Shown piece by piece: positions 1 through 8,759 of a DNA stretch of 64,000 nucleotides (the stretch's first letter is position 1; every line of letters starts with the position of its first letter). The stretch is from Candidatus Obscuribacterales bacterium (GTDB taxonomy: Bacteria; Cyanobacteriota; Vampirovibrionia; Obscuribacterales; Obscuribacteraceae), in contig JAKFVU010000014.1 in assembly GCA_021732025.1 (NCBI GenBank), forward strand, positions 1 to 64,000, in the 5' to 3' direction. A program made the translations under genes and the position numbers. The notes beneath the pieces are model-generated. The model was not told the DNA's origin. It was given only the letters and a program-made list of their open reading frames with translations, and did not search any database.

Positions 1-24
1 GCTATAACCACGGCAAAACAATGC

Positions 25-2013
25 ATGCAGGCTTACAATCCCTTGGCTGTCCGTCTGATAGAGAGGCATACATATCTCGTCAATCTCATGAGAAACCAGG
101 GCGCCGTGCGCTCTCAATATGATGACCCTTCGCAATATCAAAACCAAAATCAGAGTCAGAATCAGAATCAAAATCAGGTCTCAATCTTAGAGCCTCAAGC
201 CATGCCTGAGGTAATGCCTGCCGCTATAAGCGCTCCCATACCAGAACAAGGCCAACCTTCTGAGCCACAAGTACACAAACAGGTTCTCAAACAAGTTCAA
301 CAACAAATTCAAAATCAGCTGCAGCAGCAAGCAGCAGCCACAAATACGCAGCTTGGCGCGGTATCGAACGCTGTTAGCGCGGCCAATGGTGTCAACCCGA
401 TGGAGATTTCGCAGGGTCAAATGGGCGAAACGGCTATGCAGGCTTTTGCCCGAGAAATGCTTAAAGACATGCCTTCAGCCCCAGGCAGTAAAACAGGGTT
501 TAGCCAATCGGCCAAATTCAACGAAACGAGCGGCGTGCACTATCCTCAAGTAAATGCCCAAGAGGCCCTCGCTCTTAATCCATCACTGGTGCCCATGCCT
601 TCTCCGCCGCTGAGAACTAATGGCAGCGAGGCTAAGGCCAGTTATGGCAACGCCCTGGCCCAGCGACCAGAATCACAGCAATACGATCAGTACGATGAGT
701 TAGAAGAAGAGCCGTATACTGCCGAAGCGATTGCTAGTTTAACCAATCGCAGCAAGATCAACACAAGATCAAACGCCAAAGGTCGTCGGCTCTCTTTAAA
801 TGAGCAGAGTCGCATTCGCACGGGTCGCATATTCAAAGATTTTGCTATACCCGCAATCGCAGTTATGGTGCTGATTGGCTTAGTTCTCTACTTATTCTCT
901 GGTAAAACAGTTAAGCCGCCTGCGGCGGTCAAAGGCTCTACTGCAGCTTACGAGGCACCCGACCAAAAAAAGCAGCTAAGACTTCTGGCATCAGAAGTCG
1001 TAATCATCAACCCAAACGCAACCACTAAAATCAACCTAAAGCGTGTGAAAAGCAATTGGGGTGACCTTCTGGCAGCACTAGCGCTTTCAGCTACCGAGAA
1101 GCAGATATGGATGGCAGACAATTCGTCTTCTATAAAAAGCGAAGACGGCATCACTTATTACTTAAGCGGTGGACCCGATAGCCGAGTCATAGAAAAAATG
1201 CGTCAGTTGGCTAACTTTGCCCAAGTCAATTGGCTCAGCAACGGCGAGTATCCGCGCACTATTCCTGCTGGTGCTGAATATTTATTTGCCTACAGCTGCC
1301 CTTACAACGGCAAAGCCATGAATATTCAAATCATTTCAGATCGCACCAATGACAAAGACGGTTCAGATATCAAACTGAGTCTCGAAGGCGGAGTGCACTT
1401 GAGCAATGAAGAAACATCACAGCCTGGCTATATAGGCTGTTATGCAGCGCTCTACAATGAGAACAATGCGCTCAAGTCGACCAAGTTTTTTGTGCGCGGA
1501 AGTAACAGAGACGGTCGCTTCCTCACCACAGACAATGATCAAATATTTGTTTTAGACGCATCCAATCAGCCAAGCAGCACTCCAGCAAGCACAGAAAAAC
1601 CTATCAAAGCCGCAGCAAAAAATCTCAATCGCAGCAAGCGCATATCAAGAAGAGGAGCGAAACAAAAAGAGCCTCTAGTCAACGAAAAGACTAGCGACAC
1701 GGCTAGTGAGAGCAGCGCAGCAGTTGCACACCCGAAAGAATTGGCCGCCATTGTCAATGCCAAAGCTCCAGAAAAGCCAACCACAGTTTATCTCATGAGC
1801 GAACCAATGCTTCCTTTAGGATTGATGCACCACTTACTACCACTCTTCCTTGCCTCCCTCGCTGCCCTTGCTTTCATTCGGGCGCGCATGGTGGGTTTTG
1901 ATATAAAAGGAGAAGAAGTAGCATCGGGATCAAAGGCAGCATTTATCGTTGGCATTGTCTTTGCCGTGCTGACAATTCTAGTTGCCTTCCTCCAATTCTC
2001 TGTCTTCGCCTAA
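25..2013 (+). CDS. Q/N-rich membrane protein of unknown function, possibly 5'-truncated
   Basis: The 662 residues match no family I recognise. Residues about 38-51 are an alternating Gln/Asn run and 84-108 are again Gln-rich, so the first 250 residues look disordered. A hydrophobic helix lies near residues 273-292. It is followed by a basic-to-mixed soluble region (about 300-590) that keeps predicted strand-like stretches, and two more hydrophobic segments close the protein (about 597-620 and 638-661). The ATG at 25 is the first in frame, but the frame stays open to base 1, so the real start may lie outside the window. It converges with the methyltransferase gene, with 14 bases between the stops. 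Function is unknown; a membrane-anchored protein with a large disordered tail is as far as the sequence goes. Confidence 0.8.
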   Translation: MQAYNPLAVRLIERHTYLVNLMRNQGAVRSQYDDPSQYQNQNQSQNQNQNQVSILEPQAMPEVMPAAISAPIPEQGQPSEPQVHKQVLKQVQQQIQNQLQQQAAATNTQLGAVSNAVSAANGVNPMEISQGQMGETAMQAFAREMLKDMPSAPGSKTGFSQSAKFNETSGVHYPQVNAQEALALNPSLVPMPSPPLRTNGSEAKASYGNALAQRPESQQYDQYDELEEEPYTAEAIASLTNRSKINTRSNAKGRRLSLNEQSRIRTGRIFKDFAIPAIAVMVLIGLVLYLFSGKTVKPPAAVKGSTAAYEAPDQKKQLRLLASEVVIINPNATTKINLKRVKSNWGDLLAALALSATEKQIWMADNSSSIKSEDGITYYLSGGPDSRVIEKMRQLANFAQVNWLSNGEYPRTIPAGAEYLFAYSCPYNGKAMNIQIISDRTNDKDGSDIKLSLEGGVHLSNEETSQPGYIGCYAALYNENNALKSTKFFVRGSNRDGRFLTTDNDQIFVLDASNQPSSTPASTEKPIKAAAKNLNRSKRISRRGAKQKEPLVNEKTSDTASESSAAVAHPKELAAIVNAKAPEKPTTVYLMSEPMLPLGLMHHLLPLFLASLAALAFIRARMVGFDIKGEEVASGSKAAFIVGIVFAVLTILVAFLQFSVFA

Positions 2014-2027
2014 ACTAGAGAACTAAA

Positions 2028-2711
2028 CTAGAGCAGGCTTTCAGCCAGGAAATAGGCGGCCACACCAAAAGCTACAGATGCATTGAGCGACTCTTTTTTT
2101 CCACGCATGTTGAGATGACAAACTTGGTCGCAAAGTTCTAAGCCTTCCATTGATACACCCAGAACCTCATTTCCCACTATTAAGCAGAGCGGGGTTTTCA
2201 ACACTCGGCTGTTCAAGGCTTGGTAAAGCGACTTCGAAGTTTGGTTTCTTTCTAAAGCTACAATGCTGTAGCCAGCGGCCTTGAGGGGCAACAATAACTC
2301 AGGGAGGAACAAATGATATGAATAGGGAATCCAATCTTCAGCTCCAAGGCTGACTTTAGAAATTTCTTTTCGTGGTGGCACCCCAGTGATACCACTAAGA
2401 TAAACATGCGAAAATCCTGCGGCATCAGCAGTGCGAAAAACAGCACCGACATTGTGTAAACTGCGAACATCATCGAGCACCACTACTAATTTAGCTAGAG
2501 GATCTATGGTGCTGGAAGATACTGACCTATCTATTTCTAAATCTAAGTTCTGTTTGCTTGCTAAAGTGCTAATTAGCTCTAGTGGCCGCGCCACAAAGCC
2601 GTGATCACAGGCCGGACATCGAGCGTGGCCAAAACGATCGCTCTGCTGATACTGCTCTCCCTCGACAGTAAAAACCGTACGGCAGGAGGGAAATGGGCAA
2701 ATAGTGTTCAA
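2028..2711 (-). CDS. TrmH/SpoU-family (SPOUT) RNA 2'-O-methyltransferase with N-terminal zinc-ribbon-like segment
   Basis: The C-terminal ~155 residues carry the SPOUT signatures: NVGAVFRTADAAGF (motif 1), a Gly-rich IVGNEVLG (motif 2) and SLNASVAFGVAAY (motif 3). These form the knotted AdoMet site of 2'-O-ribose methyltransferases acting on tRNA or rRNA. The first ~40 residues hold Cys5, Cys10, Cys32 and Cys35 in a zinc-ribbon-like arrangement, which is not part of the standard family. There is no ATG start: an in-frame TAA directly precedes the TTG at 2711, so TTG is the earliest possible start. It lies 21 bases after the TPR gene on the same strand and is probably cotranscribed. The exact substrate cannot be read from the sequence. 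Confidence 0.88.
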   Translation of the reverse strand: MNTICPFPSCRTVFTVEGEQYQQSDRFGHARCPACDHGFVARPLELISTLASKQNLDLEIDRSVSSSTIDPLAKLVVVLDDVRSLHNVGAVFRTADAAGFSHVYLSGITGVPPRKEISKVSLGAEDWIPYSYHLFLPELLLPLKAAGYSIVALERNQTSKSLYQALNSRVLKTPLCLIVGNEVLGVSMEGLELCDQVCHLNMRGKKESLNASVAFGVAAYFLAESLL

Positions 2712-2732
2712 TTAAATCGGATCTTCAAATCA

Positions 2733-3356
2733 CTAAGCCTTTTGCTTAGACTCGATTCCACCGGCAAACTGCTCCATTTGAGCGGCAATAGAATCACGCG
2801 AAGTCTTGCGTAAAAGATGAGCGTAATTGCGCAGTAAATTGATTAAGTCAGGATGGTTATTTCCTAGTGACTTATTTTTGATATCGAGAGTCTTACGGTA
2901 GTGCCCGTCAGCTTCGTCATAGCGCTGCTCAGCATGACAAACCAAAGCAAGATGATAGAGAGACTTACCTACTTCTAAGTGTTCAGCAGGAAAGCATTTG
3001 CGCCTCAGTGCCAAGGAACGCTCAAAGTGACTCATGGCATCTTTATAGAAGCCTCGCTTGAAATAGACAGCTCCAAGGTTGTTGAGCACTGTGGCTATAT
3101 CTTGATGGTCGTTACCTTGGGCGCTCTCTCTCAGAGCTAGTGCCCTCTTGTAAAGTGATTCAGCCTCAGCGTGATTGCCCTTGAGATATTGCGCTTGAGC
3201 CAAGCCCTCTATAGAGCTAACTAAGCGACCATCGCCCTTGGCAAACTTCTCTGCTTCTTCTAGAGCCGCCTGCCATTCCTTAATGGCCTGTTCCCAATCT
3301 TTGGCATCGAGAGCCTTATTGGCTGCGTCTTTGAAATCGGACCACACTTGAGACAT
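2733..3356 (-). CDS. Tetratricopeptide-repeat protein (kinesin-light-chain type)
   Basis: This 207-residue soluble protein is mostly TPR helices. Units near residues 40-175 have the KLC/TPR_12 pattern, with A..L...A..LR and LNNLG.VYF.RG.Y..A segments spaced about 42 residues apart. There is no signal peptide or membrane segment. The ATG at 3356 is preferred because AAGG lies about nine bases upstream; a GTG two codons earlier is the alternative. Such repeats scaffold protein-protein contacts, and the partner is unknown. The gene is upstream of, and probably in one transcript with, the SPOUT methyltransferase. Confidence 0.88.
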   Translation of the reverse strand: MSQVWSDFKDAANKALDAKDWEQAIKEWQAALEEAEKFAKGDGRLVSSIEGLAQAQYLKGNHAEAESLYKRALALRESAQGNDHQDIATVLNNLGAVYFKRGFYKDAMSHFERSLALRRKCFPAEHLEVGKSLYHLALVCHAEQRYDEADGHYRKTLDIKNKSLGNNHPDLINLLRNYAHLLRKTSRDSIAAQMEQFAGGIESKQKA

Positions 3357-3606
3357 TGACACTTACCTTGAGTTAATCGACTACGAGCTATGTACCCACA
3401 ATTGAGTCTCTGTTTAAATTTTAATATTATCAGGCCTCAGCTTTCGTAATTTTAAGACCAGCCGGCTCTTAAAAATGAGCAATGAACCTTAACAAGCGTT
3501 ACACTTACTGTCCGAATGTTTGCACCCTGTTCTTTGGCCAAGCCAAGTCATGGTCAGTCTAAGCTTGTTCGCTCGTGTCTTATTATCCGCCCTGTTGGAG
3601 GAATTT

Positions 3607-5448
3607 ATGAAGGTTGTCGAAAAGGATCCTAAGGGTTCAAGCAACGCCAAAGCTACCGGCCATAAAGCCAAGAATGCGGCCCAAGATTCAACGGAGCCGC
3701 ATAAAGCAGTCAAGGGCGTTAAGCAGGAAATCATCAAAAAGTTTCCCGTACGCTGCAATTTAGAAGACTACGAGACAACCTACAACACATTTTCATGGGA
3801 CGATGCCAAGGCTGAAATATCCTATTTCGCCGGCGGCAAGGTTAATGCTGCCTACAACGCCGTCGACCGCCATTTGGTAAACGGCCGCAAAAACAAAGTG
3901 GCCTTATATTCAGTTGCTCCTGATGGCACTTTGAGCAAGTTCACTTTCCTCGAAATATATGAAGCTGCAAATCGCCTTGGCAATGCTCTGAAATCAATCG
4001 GCATAAAAAAGGGTGATCGGGTTTTCGTCTTCCTTCCTCGGGTAGCCGAACTTTATATTGCCACCATCGCCATCGCTAAAATTGGCGCCATCGCTGGACC
4101 ATTATTCTCGGCCTTTGGCCCTGATGCCTTGCGCGATCGCTTGCAAGATTCAGAAGCTAAAGTAGTAATCACCAATCCAGCTCTCAAAGACAAAATCGAT
4201 GGCATCAAGAAAGACCTGCCAGACCTTGAGCATCTCATTGTTGTCGATGCCAAAGACAAAGACTTGAAGAACGGCGAAATTTGCTACAACACGCTGGTTG
4301 CCAACCAATCAACTGAACTTAAGTGTGAGCCCATGGATCCAGAAGATCCACTTTATTTGCTCTACACATCTGGCACCACCGGCAAGCCCAAAGGTGTTGT
4401 CCATGTGCACAACGACATACTTGGTCAACACATGACCACCAAGTGGGTGCTAGACCTCAAAGATGATGATATCTATTGGTGCACCGCCGATCCAGGCTGG
4501 GTCACCGGCACCGTATACGGTATCTTCGGCCCTTGGTCGAACGGTGCCTCTTGTGTAAGTTATGAAGGTCGCTTCGATGCCGCCAGCTGGTATCAAGTAA
4601 TCGACAAACTAAAAGTAACAGTTTGGTATACAGCTCCTACTGCCCTGCGCATGCTCATGAAAGCAGGAGATGAAGTTGTCTATCAACATTCATTGGCCAG
4701 TCTGCGTCACGTTCTTTCAGTGGGCGAGCCGCTCAACCCTGAGGTCGTGCGTTGGGGCATGAAAGTTTATGGTCTACCTATCCACGACAACTGGTGGCAA
4801 ACCGAAACTGGCATGCAGCTCATTGCTAACCTGCCTTGCAATGCCATTAAACCAGGTTCAATGGGCAAACCACTTCCAGGAGTCTACGGTGCCATCGTCG
4901 ACGATGATGGCGAAGAATTAGAAGCCGGTGAACTCGGGCGGCTAGTGGTAAGACCAGGCTGGCCAGCCATGCTCAGAACAGTTTGGCGCAACGAGCCAAA
5001 ATTCCATGAATATTTCAAAATACCCGGTTGGTACTTCTCAGGCGACAACGCCTGGAAAGACGAAGACGGCTATTTCTGGTTCGTTGGACGCGCTGATGAT
5101 GTAATCAACACTTCGGGCCACAGAGTTGGACCATTTGAAGTGGAATCGGCTCTAGTTGAGCACTATGCAGTGGCCGAAGCCGGTGTCATAGGCAAGCCAG
5201 ACCATGAGCGCGGAGAGATCATCAAAGCTTTCATCGTCATGTCAAACGACGTCAAAGTCACTGATGAGCTGCTCGATGAAATCAAAGAGCATTGCAAAAA
5301 GACCCTGGCTGCCCATGCTTATCCTCGCGAAATCGAAGTGAAAGACACCTTGCCTAAGACTCGCTCGGGCAAGATCATGAGACGTCTACTGAAAGCATGG
5401 GAGTTAGGCTTGCCAACGGGAGACATGTCGTCACTCGACGACGATTGA
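3607..5448 (+). CDS. acsA: Acetyl-CoA synthetase (AMP-forming acetate--CoA ligase)
   Basis: This ANL-superfamily adenylating enzyme converts acetate, ATP and CoA to acetyl-CoA, AMP and PPi in the cytoplasm. The P-loop-like motif TSGTTGKPKG lies near residues 256-265. The WYFSGDNAW/GRADD hinge region follows near 475-500, and the C-terminal PKTRSGKIMRR near 583-593 contains the catalytic lysine that GNAT enzymes acetylate in this family. The frame opens earlier at 3520, but the ATG at 3607 has a strong GGAGG six bases upstream, giving 613 residues. The first ~50 residues are a Lys-rich, poorly conserved extension. A hairpin terminator follows. Specificity for acetate over propionate is inferred from overall similarity only. 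Confidence 0.93.
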   Translation: MKVVEKDPKGSSNAKATGHKAKNAAQDSTEPHKAVKGVKQEIIKKFPVRCNLEDYETTYNTFSWDDAKAEISYFAGGKVNAAYNAVDRHLVNGRKNKVALYSVAPDGTLSKFTFLEIYEAANRLGNALKSIGIKKGDRVFVFLPRVAELYIATIAIAKIGAIAGPLFSAFGPDALRDRLQDSEAKVVITNPALKDKIDGIKKDLPDLEHLIVVDAKDKDLKNGEICYNTLVANQSTELKCEPMDPEDPLYLLYTSGTTGKPKGVVHVHNDILGQHMTTKWVLDLKDDDIYWCTADPGWVTGTVYGIFGPWSNGASCVSYEGRFDAASWYQVIDKLKVTVWYTAPTALRMLMKAGDEVVYQHSLASLRHVLSVGEPLNPEVVRWGMKVYGLPIHDNWWQTETGMQLIANLPCNAIKPGSMGKPLPGVYGAIVDDDGEELEAGELGRLVVRPGWPAMLRTVWRNEPKFHEYFKIPGWYFSGDNAWKDEDGYFWFVGRADDVINTSGHRVGPFEVESALVEHYAVAEAGVIGKPDHERGEIIKAFIVMSNDVKVTDELLDEIKEHCKKTLAAHAYPREIEVKDTLPKTRSGKIMRRLLKAWELGLPTGDMSSLDDD

Positions 5449-5485
5449 TATCGGCAGGGAGCCTAGCGCATATACGAAAGATATC

Positions 5486-5519
5486 AGGGGCCTATAAAAG
5501 GGCCCCTAACTTTTATTTT
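5486..5519 (+). terminator. Rho-independent terminator after acsA
   Basis: A perfect 7-bp stem (AGGGGCC/GGCCCCT) with an 8-base loop is followed by an AAC spacer and a T-rich tail, 38 bases after the acsA stop. Confidence 0.8.
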
Positions 5520-5628
5520 GTTTAGGCGCCAAATTCAAACTTTCTCTACGCTTCCAGCTTGACTCAGGATAAACTGAAGCAATCACCTTATATTGAACTA
5601 TTTTCGGTAAGCGAGCGTTTAGTAGTAC

Positions 5629-7008
5629 ATGAGCGCAGAACTATCACCTATGACAGATTCCACCATGGAGAGATTGCCACCGCAGTCTCTTGATGCAGAA
5701 CAGGCTGTTTTAGGTGCTCTACTGGTCAGTGGAGACGGAGTTTCGCGCGTAGTTGACGTGCTGGAGCCCGAGTATTTCTACCGCAAAGCCCACCAAGTTA
5801 TTTATGCCGCTGTATTAGATTTATACGAAAAGAACGAGCCCATTGATATTGTGACAATATCGGCCTTTCTTCAAGACCAAGGCAAACTTGAGTTAGTTGG
5901 TGGGCGCCTCTATATTACTGACCTCTCAAGATCGGTGGCTACCACAGCCAACCTTGAGTATTACGCCAAACTTGTGCAAGAAAAAGCACTATTGCGCAGC
6001 TTGATCAAAGCGGGCACAGAGATTGTTGGTAGCTGTTACGAAGAAACTGATGCAGACACGGCTTTAGACAAAGCCGAGCATATGATTTTCAACCTGGCCC
6101 AGCGCCGTAACATGCAGCAAATGGTGCATATCAAGCACATTGTAGAAGCATCATTCCAAAAAATCGAAGAGCGCTACGAAAACAAAGATACTTTGTCTGG
6201 CACACCGTCAGGGTTTTACGACCTTGATGCCATGACATCAGGCTTCCAACCATCAGACTTGGTTATTATTGCCGCCCGTCCATCAATGGGTAAAACCGCA
6301 TTCGTTCTCAATATCGCCCAAGCATGCGCGGTTGAGCATGGTGTACCTTGCGCCATCTTCTCTCTAGAAATGTCAAAAGAATCGTTGGTACAGAGAATGC
6401 TCTGTGCCGAGGCTAAAATCGACTCTAATCGTCTGCGTACTGGTCACCTCCATACCAATGATTGGCAGGCTCTAGCTATGGCCATGGGGCGCCTCGGTGA
6501 GGCACCTATTTTCATTGACGACTCAGCCATGGTCAACGTCCTAGAAATTCGAGCCAAGTGCCGGCGTCTAAAAGCTGAAAATAAGGCCCTCGGCATGATC
6601 ATCATCGACTACATTCAGTTACTACAAGGCCGCAAGGCAACAGATAACCGTGTGCAAGAAGTATCTGAAATTTCAAGATCACTGAAGACTCTCGCTCGCG
6701 AATTATCAGTGCCGGTCATTGCCCTTTCACAACTTTCACGGGCCGTAGAAGCTCGTCAAAACAAGCGACCAATGCTTTCAGACTTGAGAGAATCGGGTTC
6801 AATCGAGCAAGACGCCGACTTAGTTATGTTCATTTATCGCGACGAGTACTACAACCCCGAAACTGAACAGCGCGGTGAAGCCGAAATCATCATTGCTAAA
6901 CAAAGAAACGGCCCCACTGGTACAGTTGATTTGCTCTATCAAGGCTCCATCACCCGCTTCCTCAACAAAGTGCATACCGATGGTGCCCCTAATCCCAATC
7001 GCGACTAA
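5629..7008 (+). CDS. dnaB: Replicative DNA helicase DnaB
   Basis: This hexameric helicase unwinds DNA at the replication fork. The N-terminal helical domain begins at the conserved PQSLDAEQAVLGALL (about residues 17-31). The RecA-like domain has Walker A ARPSMGKTAF (about 215-224), Walker B IIIDYIQLL (about 324-332), and the downstream LSQLSRAVE and DLRESGSIEQDAD motifs with the arginine-finger region. At 459 residues it is of normal length with no intein. The first ATG is used; ATGs at residues 8 and 13 are also possible because no strong ribosome-binding site distinguishes them. It precedes a tiny membrane-protein gene on the same strand. Confidence 0.96.
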   Translation: MSAELSPMTDSTMERLPPQSLDAEQAVLGALLVSGDGVSRVVDVLEPEYFYRKAHQVIYAAVLDLYEKNEPIDIVTISAFLQDQGKLELVGGRLYITDLSRSVATTANLEYYAKLVQEKALLRSLIKAGTEIVGSCYEETDADTALDKAEHMIFNLAQRRNMQQMVHIKHIVEASFQKIEERYENKDTLSGTPSGFYDLDAMTSGFQPSDLVIIAARPSMGKTAFVLNIAQACAVEHGVPCAIFSLEMSKESLVQRMLCAEAKIDSNRLRTGHLHTNDWQALAMAMGRLGEAPIFIDDSAMVNVLEIRAKCRRLKAENKALGMIIIDYIQLLQGRKATDNRVQEVSEISRSLKTLARELSVPVIALSQLSRAVEARQNKRPMLSDLRESGSIEQDADLVMFIYRDEYYNPETEQRGEAEIIIAKQRNGPTGTVDLLYQGSITRFLNKVHTDGAPNPNRD

Positions 7009-7034
7009 GTGCGCAAACTTACCTGGGTGAATCT

Positions 7035-7208
7035 ATGTGGGTTAGCGGAAAAAGACCACCACTAATGATTCCTCCGGTGGTAATGCTCATTATCATCATC
7101 GGTATCGCCGTTCTCATCACGATGGCCATTACCAGCAACCAAACATCGCATGAAGAAGCTTTGAAAAGAAAAGAGGCCGAGCTGGTGCGGCAGCTAAAAA
7201 GCAAATAA
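7035..7208 (+). CDS. Small single-pass membrane protein, 57 residues
   Basis: An ATG at 7035, with GGGTGA four bases upstream, opens a 57-codon frame. Residues about 11-33 are strongly hydrophobic (PPVVMLIIIIGIAVLITM). They are followed by a charged Lys/Glu helix that ends in Lys-Ser-Lys, a layout typical of small bitopic membrane proteins. It sits 26 bases after dnaB and ends inside a perfect palindrome that probably terminates transcription. No family is recognised; a real gene is likely from the combination of start, hydrophobicity and terminator. Confidence 0.62.
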   Translation: MWVSGKRPPLMIPPVVMLIIIIGIAVLITMAITSNQTSHEEALKRKEAELVRQLKSK

Positions 7209-7234
7209 ATGGTTTCCATGGAAACCATTTATTT
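7203..7234. terminator. Perfect 32-base palindrome, likely bidirectional terminator
   Basis: The two 16-base halves (AAATAAATGGTTTCCA and its exact complement) form a palindrome with an A-rich left and a T-rich right arm. It lies between convergent genes, overlapping the last codons of the small membrane protein and ending 9 bases before the stop of the beta-propeller gene. Either transcript would end in a U-rich arm. Confidence 0.65.
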
Positions 7235-7243
7235 CAACAAAAT

Positions 7244-8755
7244 CTAGTCTATTGGGGCGGTAATGATCTCGTCAGAGCTGTGGCCAATTACAGGCTGACA
7301 CTCGAATTCGCCAGACTCAATATTTAAGACACCAAAGGCCGTGGTGCTGGCACTCGAAACAATCAACTTTTTACCATCAGGCATAAGATAAATGTTGCCC
7401 GGAAAATCAATATCTAGAGGCAACTTAATTTGCTTAACTGAAGCTCTGGTGGCAGTATCAAAAACTGCAATGAGATTATCTTTGGCAATGGCATTGTAGA
7501 GCGTGCTGCCATCGGCCGAAATGGCCAGCCCTGTGGGGCCATTGCCGGTTTTGATATTAGCGAGAATGCCACGTTTGGCGATATCAATCACGGCTATGTG
7601 ATTAAGGGCACCACGGCAGGAGACATAGGCAGTTTTGCCATCGGGTGAAATCGCTACAGCTGTTGGATTTGCACCCACCACAATGCTGCCCAAGACTCTC
7701 TGATTCAATGTAGAAATGAAAGTTACCTGGCCGGTAATAGTGTTCAGCACCAAAATCGTGTTGCCATTGGGTGTCATTGCCATACGCGCTGGGCCTGGCG
7801 GCACTTTGGTGCGCAACAAGACCTTGCTGGTATCAACTTCAATGACAGCCACATCGGCAGTTCCGCTTTCAGAAACATACAAAATCTTTCCACCGGGCAT
7901 CGCTACTACAGCTTTTGGCGCCGCTTTAGCAAGCAGATCTATCTGGCCAACAAACTGCTTAGCAGTTGTATCAAGTATCAATATGCGATTCTTACTGATG
8001 TCAGCAATGTATATTCGACCAGCCACGTAGGCCATTCCAGCGGGCGTGCCCTCGGTGGGGAAGTCACTAATTTTCTTCCAAGTGGCTTGATCAACTAAAG
8101 TAATATTGCCTGAATTACGCGATGTGAGAAAGACTCCTAGCCTCGAATTCGCTGCAGGAGTCTTAACGTGACTGCCGGCAGGTTGATTAGAACTCGTGCT
8201 TGAAGCTTTAGGTAGTTCACCTAAAGCCACTGCTGTCTGACCCACCACCGCCTTAAAAGAAACGGGCAAGACAAAGCCTTCTGGCACTATCAAATCTTCA
8301 GGCAAGTGCCCAGCCAAAATAGTCTTTCTCCCTTTTTCAGTGAGTGACGCCAAAGGCAAAAATGTCCTCGCCTTGCCAGTGACTAGAACCCGCACAAAGG
8401 TCACTCCATCATCAAAGAACAGCACTTGCGGCTTCGCTTTAGCGGCTGGCAAAGGATAGACCTCACCTAGTTTTACAGGTGTTTTTTTCAGGGCTTGGGC
8501 GGGCAAGACTGGCAAGTACAAGTCGCCATCTTTCGTCTCCAAGGCCCCATCAAGACGCAAACGGCAATCCGGGAAAATTGACTTCAAAGCAGCAACAAGC
8601 TCAGGCGAGTGCCTTGTTGCATATGCCGGTTGTACCGCGATAAAAGAAACAAAGAAAAGGAAACAACAAGTCAGCAGAGCCAGGCGCGCCGACAAAAGTT
8701 GCGAGAGCCCAAGCCCTAAAAAATCTTTTTTACCGCTCGGGTAGAAAGCTTGCAA
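7244..8755 (-). CDS. Secreted YVTN-type beta-propeller protein
   Basis: A signal peptide (hydrophobic core ALLTCCFLFFVSFIAV, cleavage likely after QPAYA) is followed by a ~130-residue N-terminal domain and then 40-45-residue blade repeats. The blades carry patterns such as NRILILDTTAKQFVGQI, GKILYVSESGTADVAVIEV and GKTAYVSCRGALNHIAVIDI, as in the YVTN/NHL-like lactonase-fold family. The protein is probably periplasmic or exported; ligand or activity is unknown. The start is uncertain because no ATG exists before the signal peptide. The frame opens with a GTG at 8866, which would overlap dnaJ by 107 bases. TTG codons at 8788, 8755 and 8695 are alternatives. I chose 8755, four bases past the dnaJ stop, which suggests coupling. 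Confidence 0.8.
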   Translation of the reverse strand: MQAFYPSGKKDFLGLGLSQLLSARLALLTCCFLFFVSFIAVQPAYATRHSPELVAALKSIFPDCRLRLDGALETKDGDLYLPVLPAQALKKTPVKLGEVYPLPAAKAKPQVLFFDDGVTFVRVLVTGKARTFLPLASLTEKGRKTILAGHLPEDLIVPEGFVLPVSFKAVVGQTAVALGELPKASSTSSNQPAGSHVKTPAANSRLGVFLTSRNSGNITLVDQATWKKISDFPTEGTPAGMAYVAGRIYIADISKNRILILDTTAKQFVGQIDLLAKAAPKAVVAMPGGKILYVSESGTADVAVIEVDTSKVLLRTKVPPGPARMAMTPNGNTILVLNTITGQVTFISTLNQRVLGSIVVGANPTAVAISPDGKTAYVSCRGALNHIAVIDIAKRGILANIKTGNGPTGLAISADGSTLYNAIAKDNLIAVFDTATRASVKQIKLPLDIDFPGNIYLMPDGKKLIVSSASTTAFGVLNIESGEFECQPVIGHSSDEIITAPID

Positions 8756-8759
8756 GCCT

